Program-made: the position numbers and the translations under genes | Notes under the pieces: generated by a model | Database searches by the model: none | What the model saw: only the letters and a program-made list of their open reading frames with translations | What the model was told of the DNA's origin: nothing | Shown: piece after piece, positions 45,845-56,440 of the stretch | Position numbering within the stretch: position 1 is the stretch's first letter | Layout: each line of letters starts with the position of its first letter | Origin: Cryptomeria japonica | Lineage: Eukaryota > Streptophyta > Pinopsida > Cupressales > Cupressaceae | Length of the DNA stretch: 64,000 nt | NCBI RefSeq assembly: GCF_030272615.1 | Contig: NC_081406.1 | Location: 117,374,847-117,438,846, forward strand | Reading direction: 5' to 3'

Positions 45845-48294
45845 GTGTTGCCATTCTTCAACCCATTTTGCATTCTCGCATTCTTCCCATTCACCTGCAA
45901 CACAAAATTGACAAAAACATGCAAGCTCTCTAGTCCATATAGTCCAAGTGTTAGAATTAGAACTCTTAAATGAATGCTATCTAGCTGACCCATTTATTGT
46001 ATCACAATCATATCTTGGAAGGATATTCTCCTCTTTAACTAGCCAGAAGAAACGTCTAATTGTAGAGTTCTGACTTGATCTTGTGGATAAATTTGCACTA
46101 CACCAATCCACAATTGCACTTGCATTTTTAAATTTAGCCTTTTCCTCGAATTTGAGTTGCTCTCTACAAAGGGCTCTCTTAACACATGCACCAGCACCAT
46201 CATGTTCTCCTTTCCTGTGTCTAGCCTCAAAAAAGCTCCAAATGTGTTCGATATTAGTTTTTTTATGAATCCTACTAACCAATAAAATATTCTAGCATTC
46301 TTGAATTGCCCTGTGCAATTATCAGACCATATTAGATGTTGTGTCATCTAAATTTCTCTCTCCCTCAAATTCTGAAAAAAGGTCTTGAAGCAAAACTGGA
46401 CAAACTTAGATGAGTGTAATTTATTATCATTCATATAGAAATGGTACTCTCTCAAAATTTTGCGATCCTCTTGTGTACTATCTGGTGCATGCCTATAGAC
46501 AATATGGACAAAAATTGACACCTGCACTGAATTGTAGTATTGTGATTGTACCTCATCTTGTGGTGCAAGCATGTAGTTCTTTGCAAAGTCAACAACCGAA
46601 AGTATACTACCAATAGGAAATGTATCCTTACATATTCAAAACTGACCATCGAGCCATCTAGCATTTTGAGTGTGTTTAACATATTTAGGTATGATGTTAC
46701 TCTTGAATTCATTCATAAATGCATGAACACTAACTTTTTCAGTGATTAGATCACATCGTTTTCCAACCTTTCCATCCTTCAGTGGATACTCAATAGTTTT
46801 AAATCTTTTAACATCAATTAATTGTTGTCCAAAATCATTTGAAAGATTTTCATGCAAACATTCATCCAACAATGCAAGATTGCCACATATATCACATACA
46901 CCAGAAACACATGCATTGAAAAGGAAATTTTGTTCATTTAGTGGGTTGCAAAACAAACTTGAAATAAACTCCTTTATAGTTTTAGGTGTTATATTTATAC
47001 CACATTCTTGGAACATTCCATTACTATGCATGGTAACATGTATATATCGAAATACATCATAATGGTAGCGAAATTGAACATGAGTTTTGCAACAACATGT
47101 GACTCTTTCCTTGTTAATTTAAACATACCAAGGTTTACACTTTTCAAAAGACCTTTGACAAATGCTAATAGTCAACACTTTATCATCCAAAAAATTTTTA
47201 TACAATTTAGTTTGAGTCATGTCCAATAGGTGTTTTGGATGTGGATCACGAATTCTTGACCCAACTCTTAATTTAAGAACATCTCTAACATTAGGTGATA
47301 CTCTCGTATTATCGTGCAAGAATTTTTCGATCAAATTTTTGACTTCACCAGTAAGTTTCATATCAGACCTTGGTAGTCTACCACTAAAAGTCCACAATTT
47401 GTTTGCCAGATCACTTTCAAAATTGACTCTTCTTTTTACAGCTCTTGACAAATTTTTGTGATGAATATTAAGATATCCACTTATGTTACTCATCATTCTT
47501 TTATTAGAAGTTGTTTGGCTTACTAAAGCTGTTGTTATTGCCCATCGTGCCGCATTTTTATCTTTAGAACAACTTTTCTTTCCAATTGTATCAAAGGCGC
47601 TAGCAATAGTCGATACAACTTGTTTTAAAGACTCCTCCTTCTTCTTGGGTTTGACATAAAAGCCTAACTTCTTCATCACTTTTCACATTTTAGTCATTTT
47701 AATTAGTTGTACCATTAATTGACATTGAAACCCAAATTTCTTATTATAAAAAAAATGTCTAAACAATCTATTTGCATGTGTCCTAATTTGTCTCCATGAA
47801 ACCAAGCCAGGAAGGTTGTCTAGTATATCACTTTTAATTTCAAAATTTTCATTCATTTGATTATCATTCAAACATGTTTCATTTTCAATTGGTGTTTCCA
47901 TGTCTACATACACATTATTGGTTTCAGTTGCAGGTGGATTTTCAATTTCATTTGGAGTTTCAAATTTGGTTTCAATTTCAGTTTCAAGTTGAGATCTAGT
48001 TTCAGTTGGGGTTTCAATTTGGATTTCAATTTCACTTTCAACTTGACTTCTAATTTCATTTGGGGTTTGATTTTCAATTATAATTTCATTTAATAAGTAA
48101 CCTGCTTCTACTAAATCACCAATTTCATCATGAGAAAAAACATGGGGCTGTGGAGACATACCTGTATCCAATAATGGATTAGAAGATGGACCTAAATTAA
48201 ATGGTTCTATTGTGTTTCCTTCATTAGCATTTATGGTCTCATTGATGTTCTCCTCTTCTAAAATGATTGTGGAACTTGAAGCTCCTTTTCTCAT
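45845..48294 (-). pseudogene. Putative DDE-type transposase, unclassified
   Basis: About 810 codons on the minus strand. The N-terminus (48294-47683) is acidic with repeated ETPTE, ETEIE and ETPNE words. Next is a basic region (47679-47119). A Cys motif (CCCKTHVQFRYH, about 47090) precedes a zinc-type cluster (CDICGNLALLDECLHENL). VVDFAKNYMLAPQDEVQSQY lies near 46570 and HLIWSDNCTGQFKNARIFYW near 46310. Then, after a frameshift at about 46280, comes RKGEHDGAGACVKRAL (about 46210). A last Cys motif (ELACFCQFC...EECEN) ends near 45870. Acidic residues in the DFAKNY and WSDNCTGQFKN blocks are the natural catalytic candidates of an RNase H-fold enzyme. Single stops at 47683, 47119, 46633 and 46348 plus the frameshift inactivate it. 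Confidence 0.65.
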
Positions 48295-48584
48295 TCTTGA
48301 TCTTCTCTCTCATTGACACATTGCCTCCTTCTCCCTATTTGCTGCAATCTCCTAAGTTGTAAGAACCTTCCTTTGCCTCTTCCTGTGTTCATTTGATCCC
48401 ATGGCTACACCAAAATTTGAATTCAAATCAATCTCCTTACCAAATCGACAATAAGACAAACAAAGAGAATGATTAATCAAAACATTCTCTTTGCAGATCG
48501 TACCTGTCAGCCAATGATTGAAAAATCATTCAATCATTGGGATTTGTGCTTGTGGGTCAGATTCTGGCCCAACGGATTTTTTCA

Positions 48585-48690
48585 AAAATGGGCGCCCATT
48601 TTTTAAAATGAGCGCCCGTTTCTCTTTCAACGGTACAGAGCAAAACAGGCGCTCATTTTTTGAATTTAAAAAATGGGCGCCCGTTTTTTA
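48585..48690. repeat. Right subterminal cluster of GGGCGCCC-type palindromes
   Basis: Four or five words (GGGCGCCCATTTTT, GAGCGCCCGTTT, GGCGCTCATTTTTT, GGGCGCCCGTTTTTT) fall within 105 bp. They mirror the left cluster in form but favour GCGC over GTGC. They lie upstream of the transposase start and could also act in its promoter. Confidence 0.7.
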
Positions 48691-49540
48691 AAATTAGGGG
48701 TGGGAAACATTCCTTAGATTTGTTTTTTGCTTCAGGATAGGCTTGGTCTCACCAAACCTATGCTTGGACCTCCAAAAAAATGACTAAGGTAAATCGACAT
48801 CAGATTTCTACCTTGGCCTAATTTTTTGAGGGCCTTTCTGATTGAATTTTTTGACGAAACAAAAACCCATTAGAGTTTTCAGTGTCCTAAATTCAGAAAT
48901 TTAAATTTTATAGTGATAAGATTAATTTTATTATTTTTGTATTATTTATTAATCAAAAGTGGAACCTAAACCTAAAATGCCAAGGTTCACTAAAACTTTA
49001 ATAACTTTTTGGTTTTTAGGATTTTAGAAAAATAAATTATATGGCATCAATCTACATACAATTCTTTTGAATATTAAAAAAAACAAGGAAAAATACGAAA
49101 TTTTCATCAAATTATGGTGGTCGTACACCCAATGTTTTGAAAATATACTTTATTGTCAGTTAAAAATTAATTAAAAAAAATATATTCAATAAAAAAATAA
49201 GCAAAAATATTCTCATCAATATTTGGTGTCTTAGGTATCATTTCCTAGAAGGATTTGCAAAAATTCATTTATTTGCATCAAAAAAGGGTGGTCGTACACA
49301 TGTGTGGTATGGTCCTAAAATAGGCATTTTGAAAAAATGGTTTTTAAACATGCCTACTAAAAAGGGATTTCTACTAGGTGGGTATTAAAATAAATTACAT
49401 ATTTGAAAAGTAGACTCTGAGCACTACATTTTCTATTACTAAAGTATTTTGAGATTCAATCTCTTAGTGCATCAAATTTTGACATCAATCGACATAAAAT
49501 TTGAAAAATAGAGAAAACACTTCCACTTTTTGCCCAAAAG
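48691..49540. other. Non-coding right arm of the DNA transposon
   Basis: AT-rich with no reading frame kept. It holds two GTGGTCGTACAC words (about 49120 and 49288) but no other repeat I can define. It separates the subterminal cluster from the right terminal inverted repeat. Confidence 0.5.
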
Positions 49541-49566
49541 TGGGACTCAACTTCTTGCAGCCACCC
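49541..49566 (-). repeat. Right terminal inverted repeat
   Basis: Complement begins GGGTGGCTGCAAG and ends AGTTGAGTCCCA, pairing with 41490-41515. The AGTT target copy follows at 49567-49570, after which the gag-like unit resumes (TTGAGTTCCTTC). Confidence 0.75.
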
Positions 49567-50330
49567 AGTTTTGAGTTCCTTCTTTAAAGACATATTTTCT
49601 TACCGAGCCTTGACAAAAAAATTTTCAGCTTATATTCTCTTTTCTCTCTCAAGGCTATCATTAGTCTTTAGCTCTAAAAATGTAACCTTAGCTTCCAACA
49701 AGAGACCCTTGCCTAGAGACACATTTAGTAAAATCCTCAATTCACTTATTTCTTCCTTGAGTTGCACAATAAGTTGCTCTTGTTCTTCCACTTCTACTTT
49801 ATTAAACAAGGAAATGTTTCCATTTAATTTTTTCTTCTTCTGTATTTGACATATCCTTGTCTATAAATCATGAACTACCCTAAGCTTTGTTGTGGGCCAG
49901 TTATTGTAGCTAGTCTCTTAGCTTCTAGATATAAGCACCATAATGAAAGAGTCTTGTTTGATGTCCTGAAATCTAATCTGAAACATAACTTATCCAGCTC
50001 TTCATCTGTCAACTTGCAATCAACTCCTTCATATCCTCTTAGGTTATCAAATGTGATATGTGAAGCAATATCTAGGTCTAGAATTAATAGGCAACCAAAT
50101 TTCCTTGGCGTCTCCCTTCCTTTTTCAGCTGTGATATTATGTAGTTATTCTTTCACTCCCTCATAGATTTTTTTAACATATTCAAAATTTCTTAACATAT
50201 TCATCACATTACTCAAAGCTAATATCAACTTTCTCGCCAATTAATTATATTCCCTTCTTCTTATAGACAAACATTTTGAATTCATTTGAGTGAATAAATT
50301 TATCATCTAATAAGAAAGTCTCTGAAGCTT
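49567..50330 (-). pseudogene. Gag-like sequence, tandem unit 1, right piece
   Basis: The minus strand encodes a coiled-coil protein piece (EVEEQEQLIVQLKEEISELR, then LLNVSLGKGLLLEAKVT) matching unit 2 at 51039-50761. Together with 40900-41489 it forms a ~1.2-kb unit interrupted by the DNA transposon. The 92- and 98-codon plus-strand frames here are antisense shadows. Leucine-heptad structure and a 'KGLLLE' segment suggest a structural gag or ORF1 protein, but the family is not recognised. Confidence 0.55.
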
Positions 50331-51150
50331 AATTATGTCATCTAAGGGCACCTTCCCAAGATTAATTTTCTATTCTGGCTCTATTCTATCCTTCCCAGTA
50401 TCTTTAACAAATGGTGGAGCAGTAGTGCCTTGCAGTTTGTTGAACTTTCCTAGAGCCTTTGATATATGTCCATGAAATCTGTGATGTTCCACCAATAATG
50501 CATCTACTTCACCCATTGGAACCTTCAATTCATCAATCATGGTTACCCATGGCTCTTTACCCCCACCTTCAATATTTTCAAAAAAAAATGCAAGCAATGT
50601 AGAGGTTGTTGCTTTTTAAACAAATATTTTACTACAAGTTTTAAATGGAATTCTATTCTTCTTTGTCTATGAATAATTTGGACATTATTTTGATACCTCA
50701 TCAACATAATTTGCAAGTGAGGTAACATCTACTAGAATTTAGCCCTGATTAAATTTTGAGCTAGACCTTAAACTTACTACTTTTGAGCTCCTTCTTTAAA
50801 GACACATTTTCTTGTTGAGCCTTGACTAAATGTCTTATAGCTTCTATTCTCTTTTCTCTCTCAAGGATAGCTTCACTCTTTAGCTTTGAATATGTAACCT
50901 CAACTTCTAACAAGAGGCCCTTGCTTAGAGACACATTTAGCAATTTCCTCAATTCACTTATTTCTTTCTTGAGATACATAATAAGTTGCTCTTGTTCTTC
51001 CACTTTTTCTTTATTAAACAAGGCAGTGTTTACATTCAATTATTCTACTTTTGTAGTCGATATATGCTTAAGTCTATAAACTATGAATTTCCCTAAGATT
51101 TTATATGGGTCGGTTATTGTAGGTGGTGTATTACCTTCTAGATATAAACA
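50331..51150 (-). pseudogene. Gag-like sequence, tandem unit 2
   Basis: Second copy of the ~1.2-kb unit, uninterrupted by the transposon. The minus-strand frame 51039-50761 encodes MNVNTALFNKEKVEEQEQ, a leucine-heptad coiled coil, and LEREKRIEAIRHLVKAQQEN. A further frame, 50597-50370, encodes IEGGGKEPWVTMIDELKVP and an Ala/Pro segment. The junction CTTAAACTTACTACTTTTGAG near 50770 is the empty counterpart of the transposon insertion site. Confidence 0.6.
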
Positions 51151-51189
51151 CCATAATGAAAGAGTCTCGTCTGATGGCTTGCAATATGA

Positions 51190-52020
51190 ACCAAAACATT
51201 GTTACTCTTAGCTACTTGGAATTGGGCTAGTTTAGGCCTCCTATTCAACATGGGGTTCTAGGAACCTTTTTAAAACCCAACTGTTTAGCAATAAATTATG
51301 ATTCCATCTCTTGGTTGTTGGAATTTGATTTGTGGTTTGAAGCTTTGTTCTCTTAGCTGATGGTTTCCTACCTTTCAGCTCCTATTGAGGTGGGTAGATG
51401 CTTTGTTGTTAGAGGTACAACTTTCAGAAGCTTTGAGGTTTCTGGCTTCATCCTATTGGTTTGGGGAGCCATTAGAAAATCCATTTTGAAGGTTAGGGGA
51501 GCCTTTCAAAAGGTCCACCATGTTTCTGTTAAGATCTTAATACTTTTTTTCTGTTTTCTTGTCTGGCTAGAAGCTGACAGTTTTCAAAGGCCCAATATAG
51601 ACTCTAGTTATTTTTGGTTAAGGTCTGGGCTAGCTTTTAGCTCCCTGGATTTTTTGTCATAGGCTAACGGAACCTGAAATTTCCCTATTGTTTGGTTGAG
51701 GGTGCCTATTAAAACCTCATCATCTTATTTTAAGAGCTAGAGTTTGAGGTTGTAGTCTTGTTGGTATGGCCAACCAGATTTGTATTGGCTATCTCTTGAT
51801 TATTTGGCTAGCTCTATGAGTTTGTGGACACATTGGTGTTTGGCTCCTGTTTGTTAGTTTAGCTATGTTTGGGCTACCGATTTTCAATGTTTGTTCTCTT
51901 TGGCAGCGTAATATTGTGGGTTCTAGCTCTTGGTAAAATCTAAGGGTTTCAGGTCCCTTCAAAACTTGTTGTTAGGGGTTTCAGGTCCCCTCAAAACCTA
52001 TTTTTCCCTTAATAAAAGAT
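51190..52020 (+). mobile_element. Probable LINE 3' end
   Basis: The plus strand ends in a repeated GGGTTTCAGGTCCC(C/T)TC word followed by AAAACCTATTTTTCCC and TTAATAAAA, a tail of the form I associate with plant LINE 3' ends. Upstream is G/T-rich sequence with GGCTAG and TTTTAGCTC words but no readable ORF2. The 100-codon frame 51360-51662 has no motif I know. The tail abuts truncated LTR sequence at about 52025, which suggests insertion there. Confidence 0.35.
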
Positions 52021-52024
52021 AATG

Positions 52025-52770
52025 TAGCAAATAGAGGGGGCGGGGGGTGAATCAGTTTTCTCAAAAAATCATTGTAACTTAAACTACAAATCAGATCCGA
52101 TAATTAACCGTTTAAAGCATGAAACAGTACCACATCAATAACACACATAACATGAAGATTTTTGACTTGGAAAACCTGGGTAAGGAAAAATCCATGGTGG
52201 GAACCTATCGACAATGAGATAATACCTGTTAGGGGTAAATGTAAATATTACAATGGGAATGCACATGCATTTAGGCACACTACCTAGAACTCATTGCTCA
52301 AACAAGAAACCTAGAAGGGCTACAACCCTTAGGTAAGAATCACTGCTTATAGGAAGTCTCACTGACTTACAAAAGAATTCAGACAACAATCCAAATTACA
52401 TGAACTATGAAAATAGTATCTCCATATGCCTGGGTAAAGATCCAATTAAGCTCACTGTCAGATCTTTTCTACAACACACTTCTTCCCACAACTTTCGTGC
52501 TATTGAATTATTGATACAATATTTACACATAACATGATACCACTCAATGATTATTACATTTATTTATACATGTCATCAAACCATGAAATGTAGGTCAGCT
52601 AAACCCTCAACACAAATTAAAAAACAATAACCTCACATGTTACAACAATTCATGCAGACCAAAACAATGTCAACTAAGACATAGTCTGGACCCAAATCAA
52701 TACCACAAACACACAATACCTCCAACAATTATGCCTCAATCATCTGCAATACTCTATAATCACCAAGTAT
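52025..52770 (-). mobile_element. Truncated Sirevirus-like LTR
   Basis: On the minus strand the left edge reads CTGATTCACCCCCCGCC then CCCTCTA, the C-rich signature that precedes the primer site in the LTRs at 3496 and 59593. The last ~25 bp of the LTR and the primer site are missing. The part 52425-52766 is repeated at 54655-55018 with moderate divergence (shared ATCTCCATATGCCTGGGTA, ATTTATTTATACA, CATGCAGACCAAAACAATG, CATAGTCTGGACCC), so the two are LTRs of one element or a duplicated LTR. Confidence 0.5.
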
Positions 52771-53309
52771 TAGAGTCATTGATGGACTCAATCTCTGAGG
52801 ATCACCTTCTACACGAGAGAAACAAAGAGTATGAATATTGGAATATAGTGCAATAACCAGAATAATGATATTATCACACTCCAAATGATACAATAATGAT
52901 TAGCAATCCTTTGTATTGGTTAGGCTGATACGAACTCATCTAAGTTATCTTTGAATTAGCTCATAAGGGAGAGGTGAGTGCTAATTATATCAAAAAATGT
53001 GGGCACATAATTGCAAGCGGAATAATAACTCCCAAACAACCAAATTAGGTGGGAGTTGTGCCTACTTGTAAAATGCGAAACATGTGGCAAACCAACTTAA
53101 GTAGGCATAAAAAGATGGCTATGGGGAGGTGGCAAATGATTCCAAAAGAGGGTGTAACATTCAAGTACCCAAATATCAATGTGAATGACACATTTAAATG
53201 TAGGACTATGTCACATCCTCATATAAACCATCCTAATATAGCTTAAGTATGCTTAATAATATGTAGAAAAAATAAATATAAAAATCTTACACTAACACCC
53301 CCCCTTAAG
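52771..53309 (-). mobile_element. 3' LTR and polypurine tract of a Copia element
   Basis: At 53309-53298 the minus strand reads CTTAAGGGGGGG, a polypurine tract, followed by TGTTAGTGTAAG, the LTR start. The same tract and LTR start occur in the complete element at 20531-20540. The LTR body shares words with the LTR at 1345-1957. The left boundary is not certain and is drawn next to the flanking repeat. Confidence 0.55.
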
Positions 53310-54654
53310 CATAGCTTAGGTTGGTGAAAATATGCAACGATGCAAATATGGATCTCGACTACAAGGCCATGTTAGGTACCCATGTAAAAAATAATCTCTC
53401 ACAAATGGAGTAAAGGAGAAAATCTAGTGGGACAAAACTCCTCAAAAGAGAGAAAAGAAAAGAAATTTCCCAACACAAGAACTAATCCTATACAAGGAAG
53501 AAATTCCCTTTGAAATAGAAAGGATAATAAAGACTATGTGGCTTTCCCAAAAGTAGTAAATTGTACCAATGGTTGATGCCTGAAGCTGGATGTAGATGAT
53601 GGAACATGATCGTTGAATAATGTCCCTCCCCTTAGGAAGAAAAACAATCAAAGGTGCATGAAGACTGTCCTCCCATTCCTAAAAGGAATATGTAGGAAGA
53701 ACATGCAAAATCTATGAAGTCTCTAAACTTTTCTTACGTGTCCCCATGTTGATGCCAAAATTTGTCACCATTAAATTGGGTGTTCTAGGCCACACTGCAG
53801 AAGATGACATTCTACAACCTAGTGGAGATGGATGTAGAACAAAATCTAGAGAAAAAAGTATCACCTCTGAAGACAAAGGTGCCTCCTCCAAATGTTGCTC
53901 AATAGTGGCCACAGTCATGTAAAACTATGAGGAATGGTCATGTGGGTAAAGAAAAAGAGGATAAGAAGGTTCCCCCTCAATATCTGAAGAAGAAGTAACT
54001 TCATCAAAGAGAAGATGTATGCTCTCAATTGTGTCCTCCATGTCTACAAGATGAGACTCCATGGACAAACTGGCAATGTTTGTCAAGTACTCATCCCAAG
54101 TAGCTATGTGTGGAAAACAACGAATGCCCTATTGCATTGAATTAATAGTAACCATGGATGTAGCAACACAAGTATCATAAAAAACAACAGTTGATGTAGG
54201 AGATGAAACACAAGTCTCATGAACCTCAGATGAAAGAATACCAAGATTCACTTGACCATACTAAATCTCCTCAAAAGTGTCCACACTAGATTCCTAAGTG
54301 TGTATGTCAGTTGAAGGAACAACAAATAATTTTTTTGAGAAGGTGTATACTCGAGATTGATGATCTACCTCCCCAACTGAAACAATATCTCTGCTATGCA
54401 AATCCCGAATAATCACAAAATCTGGAGTGCACTCAACACTTTTCCCTTCACCACCTTGTGTGATCTAATAGATAGAAAGGATATTTGTTGACAATGAGGG
54501 CACACAAGAGACATCATTGAATTACCCTTCGTCTATGTCAATAGACCCTTTACCATGAATACTCATGTATATGTTGTTAGCCATCAGAATGTTTGGTGAT
54601 GAACAAGTTTTAAATGAAGAGAATATATCCTTTGATGAAGCCATATGATGCAAA
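53310..54654 (-). pseudogene. Decayed Copia interior (protease/GAG-pre-integrase region)
   Basis: The segment next to the polypurine tract (53310-53460) parallels 20541-20710 of the complete element. Farther right, the minus strand near 54500-54400 reads NILSIYQITQGGEGKSVECT and PDFVIIRDLHSRD. These match NLLSIYQIC, KTVEFSPHDVVIWDL of the complete element, the region before the integrase zinc finger. An HHMASSKDIF segment at about 54650 corresponds to the protease end. Integrase, reverse transcriptase and RNase H are missing, so an internal deletion joined pre-integrase to the 3' end. Confidence 0.6.
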
Positions 54655-55018
54655 GCATCTCCATATGCCTGGGTACAGTTCTAGTTAAGCTCACTCTTAG
54701 ATCTTTTCTGCAACACACTTCTTTGCATAATTTCATATAACTTCCTTGCTATTGAATGATTGATACAATATTCACACATAGCATAATAACTCTCAATGAT
54801 TATTATATTTATTTATACAAGTCATCAACCCATGAAATATAGGTCAGATAAACCCTCAACACAAATTACAAAATAATAACCTCACATGCTACACCAATTC
54901 ATGCAGACCAAAACAATGTTGGCTAAGACATAGTCTGGACCCAAATCAATACCGCAAACATGCAACACCTCCAACAATTACAACTCAATCATCCACAACA
55001 TGCTAAAATCACCAAGAA
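54655..55018 (-). repeat. Second copy of the 345-bp LTR-derived repeat
   Basis: This aligns with 52425-52766 from ATCTCCATATGCCTGGGTA to AATCACCAAG. Many substitutions separate the two, so the duplication is old. Together they bracket the decayed Copia interior, consistent with a nested insertion or with LTRs of the outer element. Confidence 0.65.
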
Positions 55019-55700
55019 TGTCGCATAACATGCAGAACATCACCAGATAAAGAAAATATTCAATAATGCACACAATAATCAATGTGCACCATCAATACAA
55101 ATAAGACGCGATCTAGAAACATTCACAGGCAACGTGAACTACACCACATCAATCACAAAAATTCAGATCACTAGAATTATCATTATCTCTCTACCAAAGC
55201 TCAAGAAAACCAACATATATGTGTAAAGTAGAAAATTGGATCTTAGCATGACTCCCCACCTAGGAGAGAGAAAGGAATCCACTAGGATGATTTTCACTAG
55301 GGAGGAACTTTACATTCAAAAGAGGGGTTGAATCTACTAGATCCAAATCCGAGGTAAACAAGGATGTGAATTCTGAGTGGATTGCAAGTGGTTGAAGTAT
55401 GATTTACCCTCTTTTGTAAATGAGAAAGTTGACTTGTTGACTATGTAGAAAAGAGAGAGGAAATGAGTGAAATGAGGTGCTACCAGTTCAGGATCGCGTT
55501 GTAACTTTGGATTTGAGCTAATTAAACTGACGTGGATCTACCCTACAAATTTGGAGAAAAGTCATCAGGACTATGAAGGGAATGTATATGGTTTGCCACA
55601 AAATTCGCGAAATGAAAAGGGTTCTTCCATGTTTGCAAATGAAGCCCAAATCTGCAATTACAGTTGTGCACTTGCAACCTACACACATAAAATAGAAGAA
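55019..55700. other. No recognisable feature
   Basis: Continues the outer repeat without any motif that can be named. No reading frame, primer site or tandem repeat is seen on either strand. Confidence 0.3.
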
Positions 55701-56440
55701 AGGGGGGTCATGGATAGGGGTTTGCCTTAGTCAAACCTTGGTTGAGGAATCAACCTAGAAAGAAAGTAATTGCAAATTCTTGAATGTAAACAATGAAGAT
55801 GTATACCTTGTAGATCTGCAACTTGTTGATGATTATTGCTTTGCTTCTTGAATGCAATCACAAATGTTATATGAAACAAAATGTAACATGACAAAACCCT
55901 AACACACACACATGCTTGCAAATGAATGTTGTAATTTTGCTTTGATGGATGAATGAAGAAGGCTACAATGCTTGAATGCTTGATAATGACCTTGAAATCT
56001 TGTATCTTATCCTTATTCTCTATATCCCTTATCATCTTTCATCCATACATAAATGAGGGTATTAAATTCCTTTTTATAGATACCTCAAGGATTGGTTTTC
56101 AACCACTAAAGGCTGACAAAGATGAATTGCAAACCCCAAAGAATAATAATGCATAGGATATCAGACAGACTGAACATAGGACCACCCTAACAGGTGAGGA
56201 CAAGGGTGCCACATTCCTGTCCTAGGGGGATAGGGGTGCCACGCCATTGTCCTACCCTATTTTGGGGGCCGAAGAGGGTCTAGAGTAGACACAGGTCATA
56301 AAGGAGGAAGAGAGAATAGTTGGAATGTAGAAATAGGTATCGGTTAAGAAAGGAGATGTTGTCGCCAAGGTGAGGACCCCAAATGTGGTTTAAATTGTAG
56401 GGGTCTCAATTTTATGACACTACATTTATCCCCCACTTTA
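55701..56440 (-). mobile_element. Probable 3' LTR with polypurine tract, minus strand
   Basis: At 56440-56425 the minus strand reads TAAAGTGGGGGATAAA, a polypurine tract. It is followed by TGTAGTGTCATAAAATTGAG, a typical LTR beginning; I recall similar starts in conifer Ty3/gypsy elements. The LTR body has two ~30-bp copies of a TAGGACA...TGGC(A)CCC word (56170-56250). The left end and the partner LTR were not found. Any pol would lie to the right but none is readable before 58700. Confidence 0.45.

Larger units (their letters stand above)
41490..49566 (-). mobile_element. 8.08-kb DNA transposon, unclassified, with TIRs and 4-bp TSD
   Basis: The ends carry 26-bp imperfect inverted repeats: left GGGTAAACGTACAG then AGTTGGGTCCCA; right (complement) GGGTGGCTGCAAGA then AGTTGAGTCCCA. 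AGTT is duplicated outside (41486-41489 and 49567-49570). The neighbouring paralogous unit at about 50770-50790 preserves the unoccupied site, which proves insertion and fixes the length at 8077 bp. Inside are subterminal clusters of GGGYGCCC palindromes, a ~2.45-kb transposase gene on the minus strand, a small ORF on the plus strand, and several tandem repeats. Stops and a frameshift in the transposase show this copy is inactive. I cannot assign it to a named superfamily. Confidence 0.85.
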
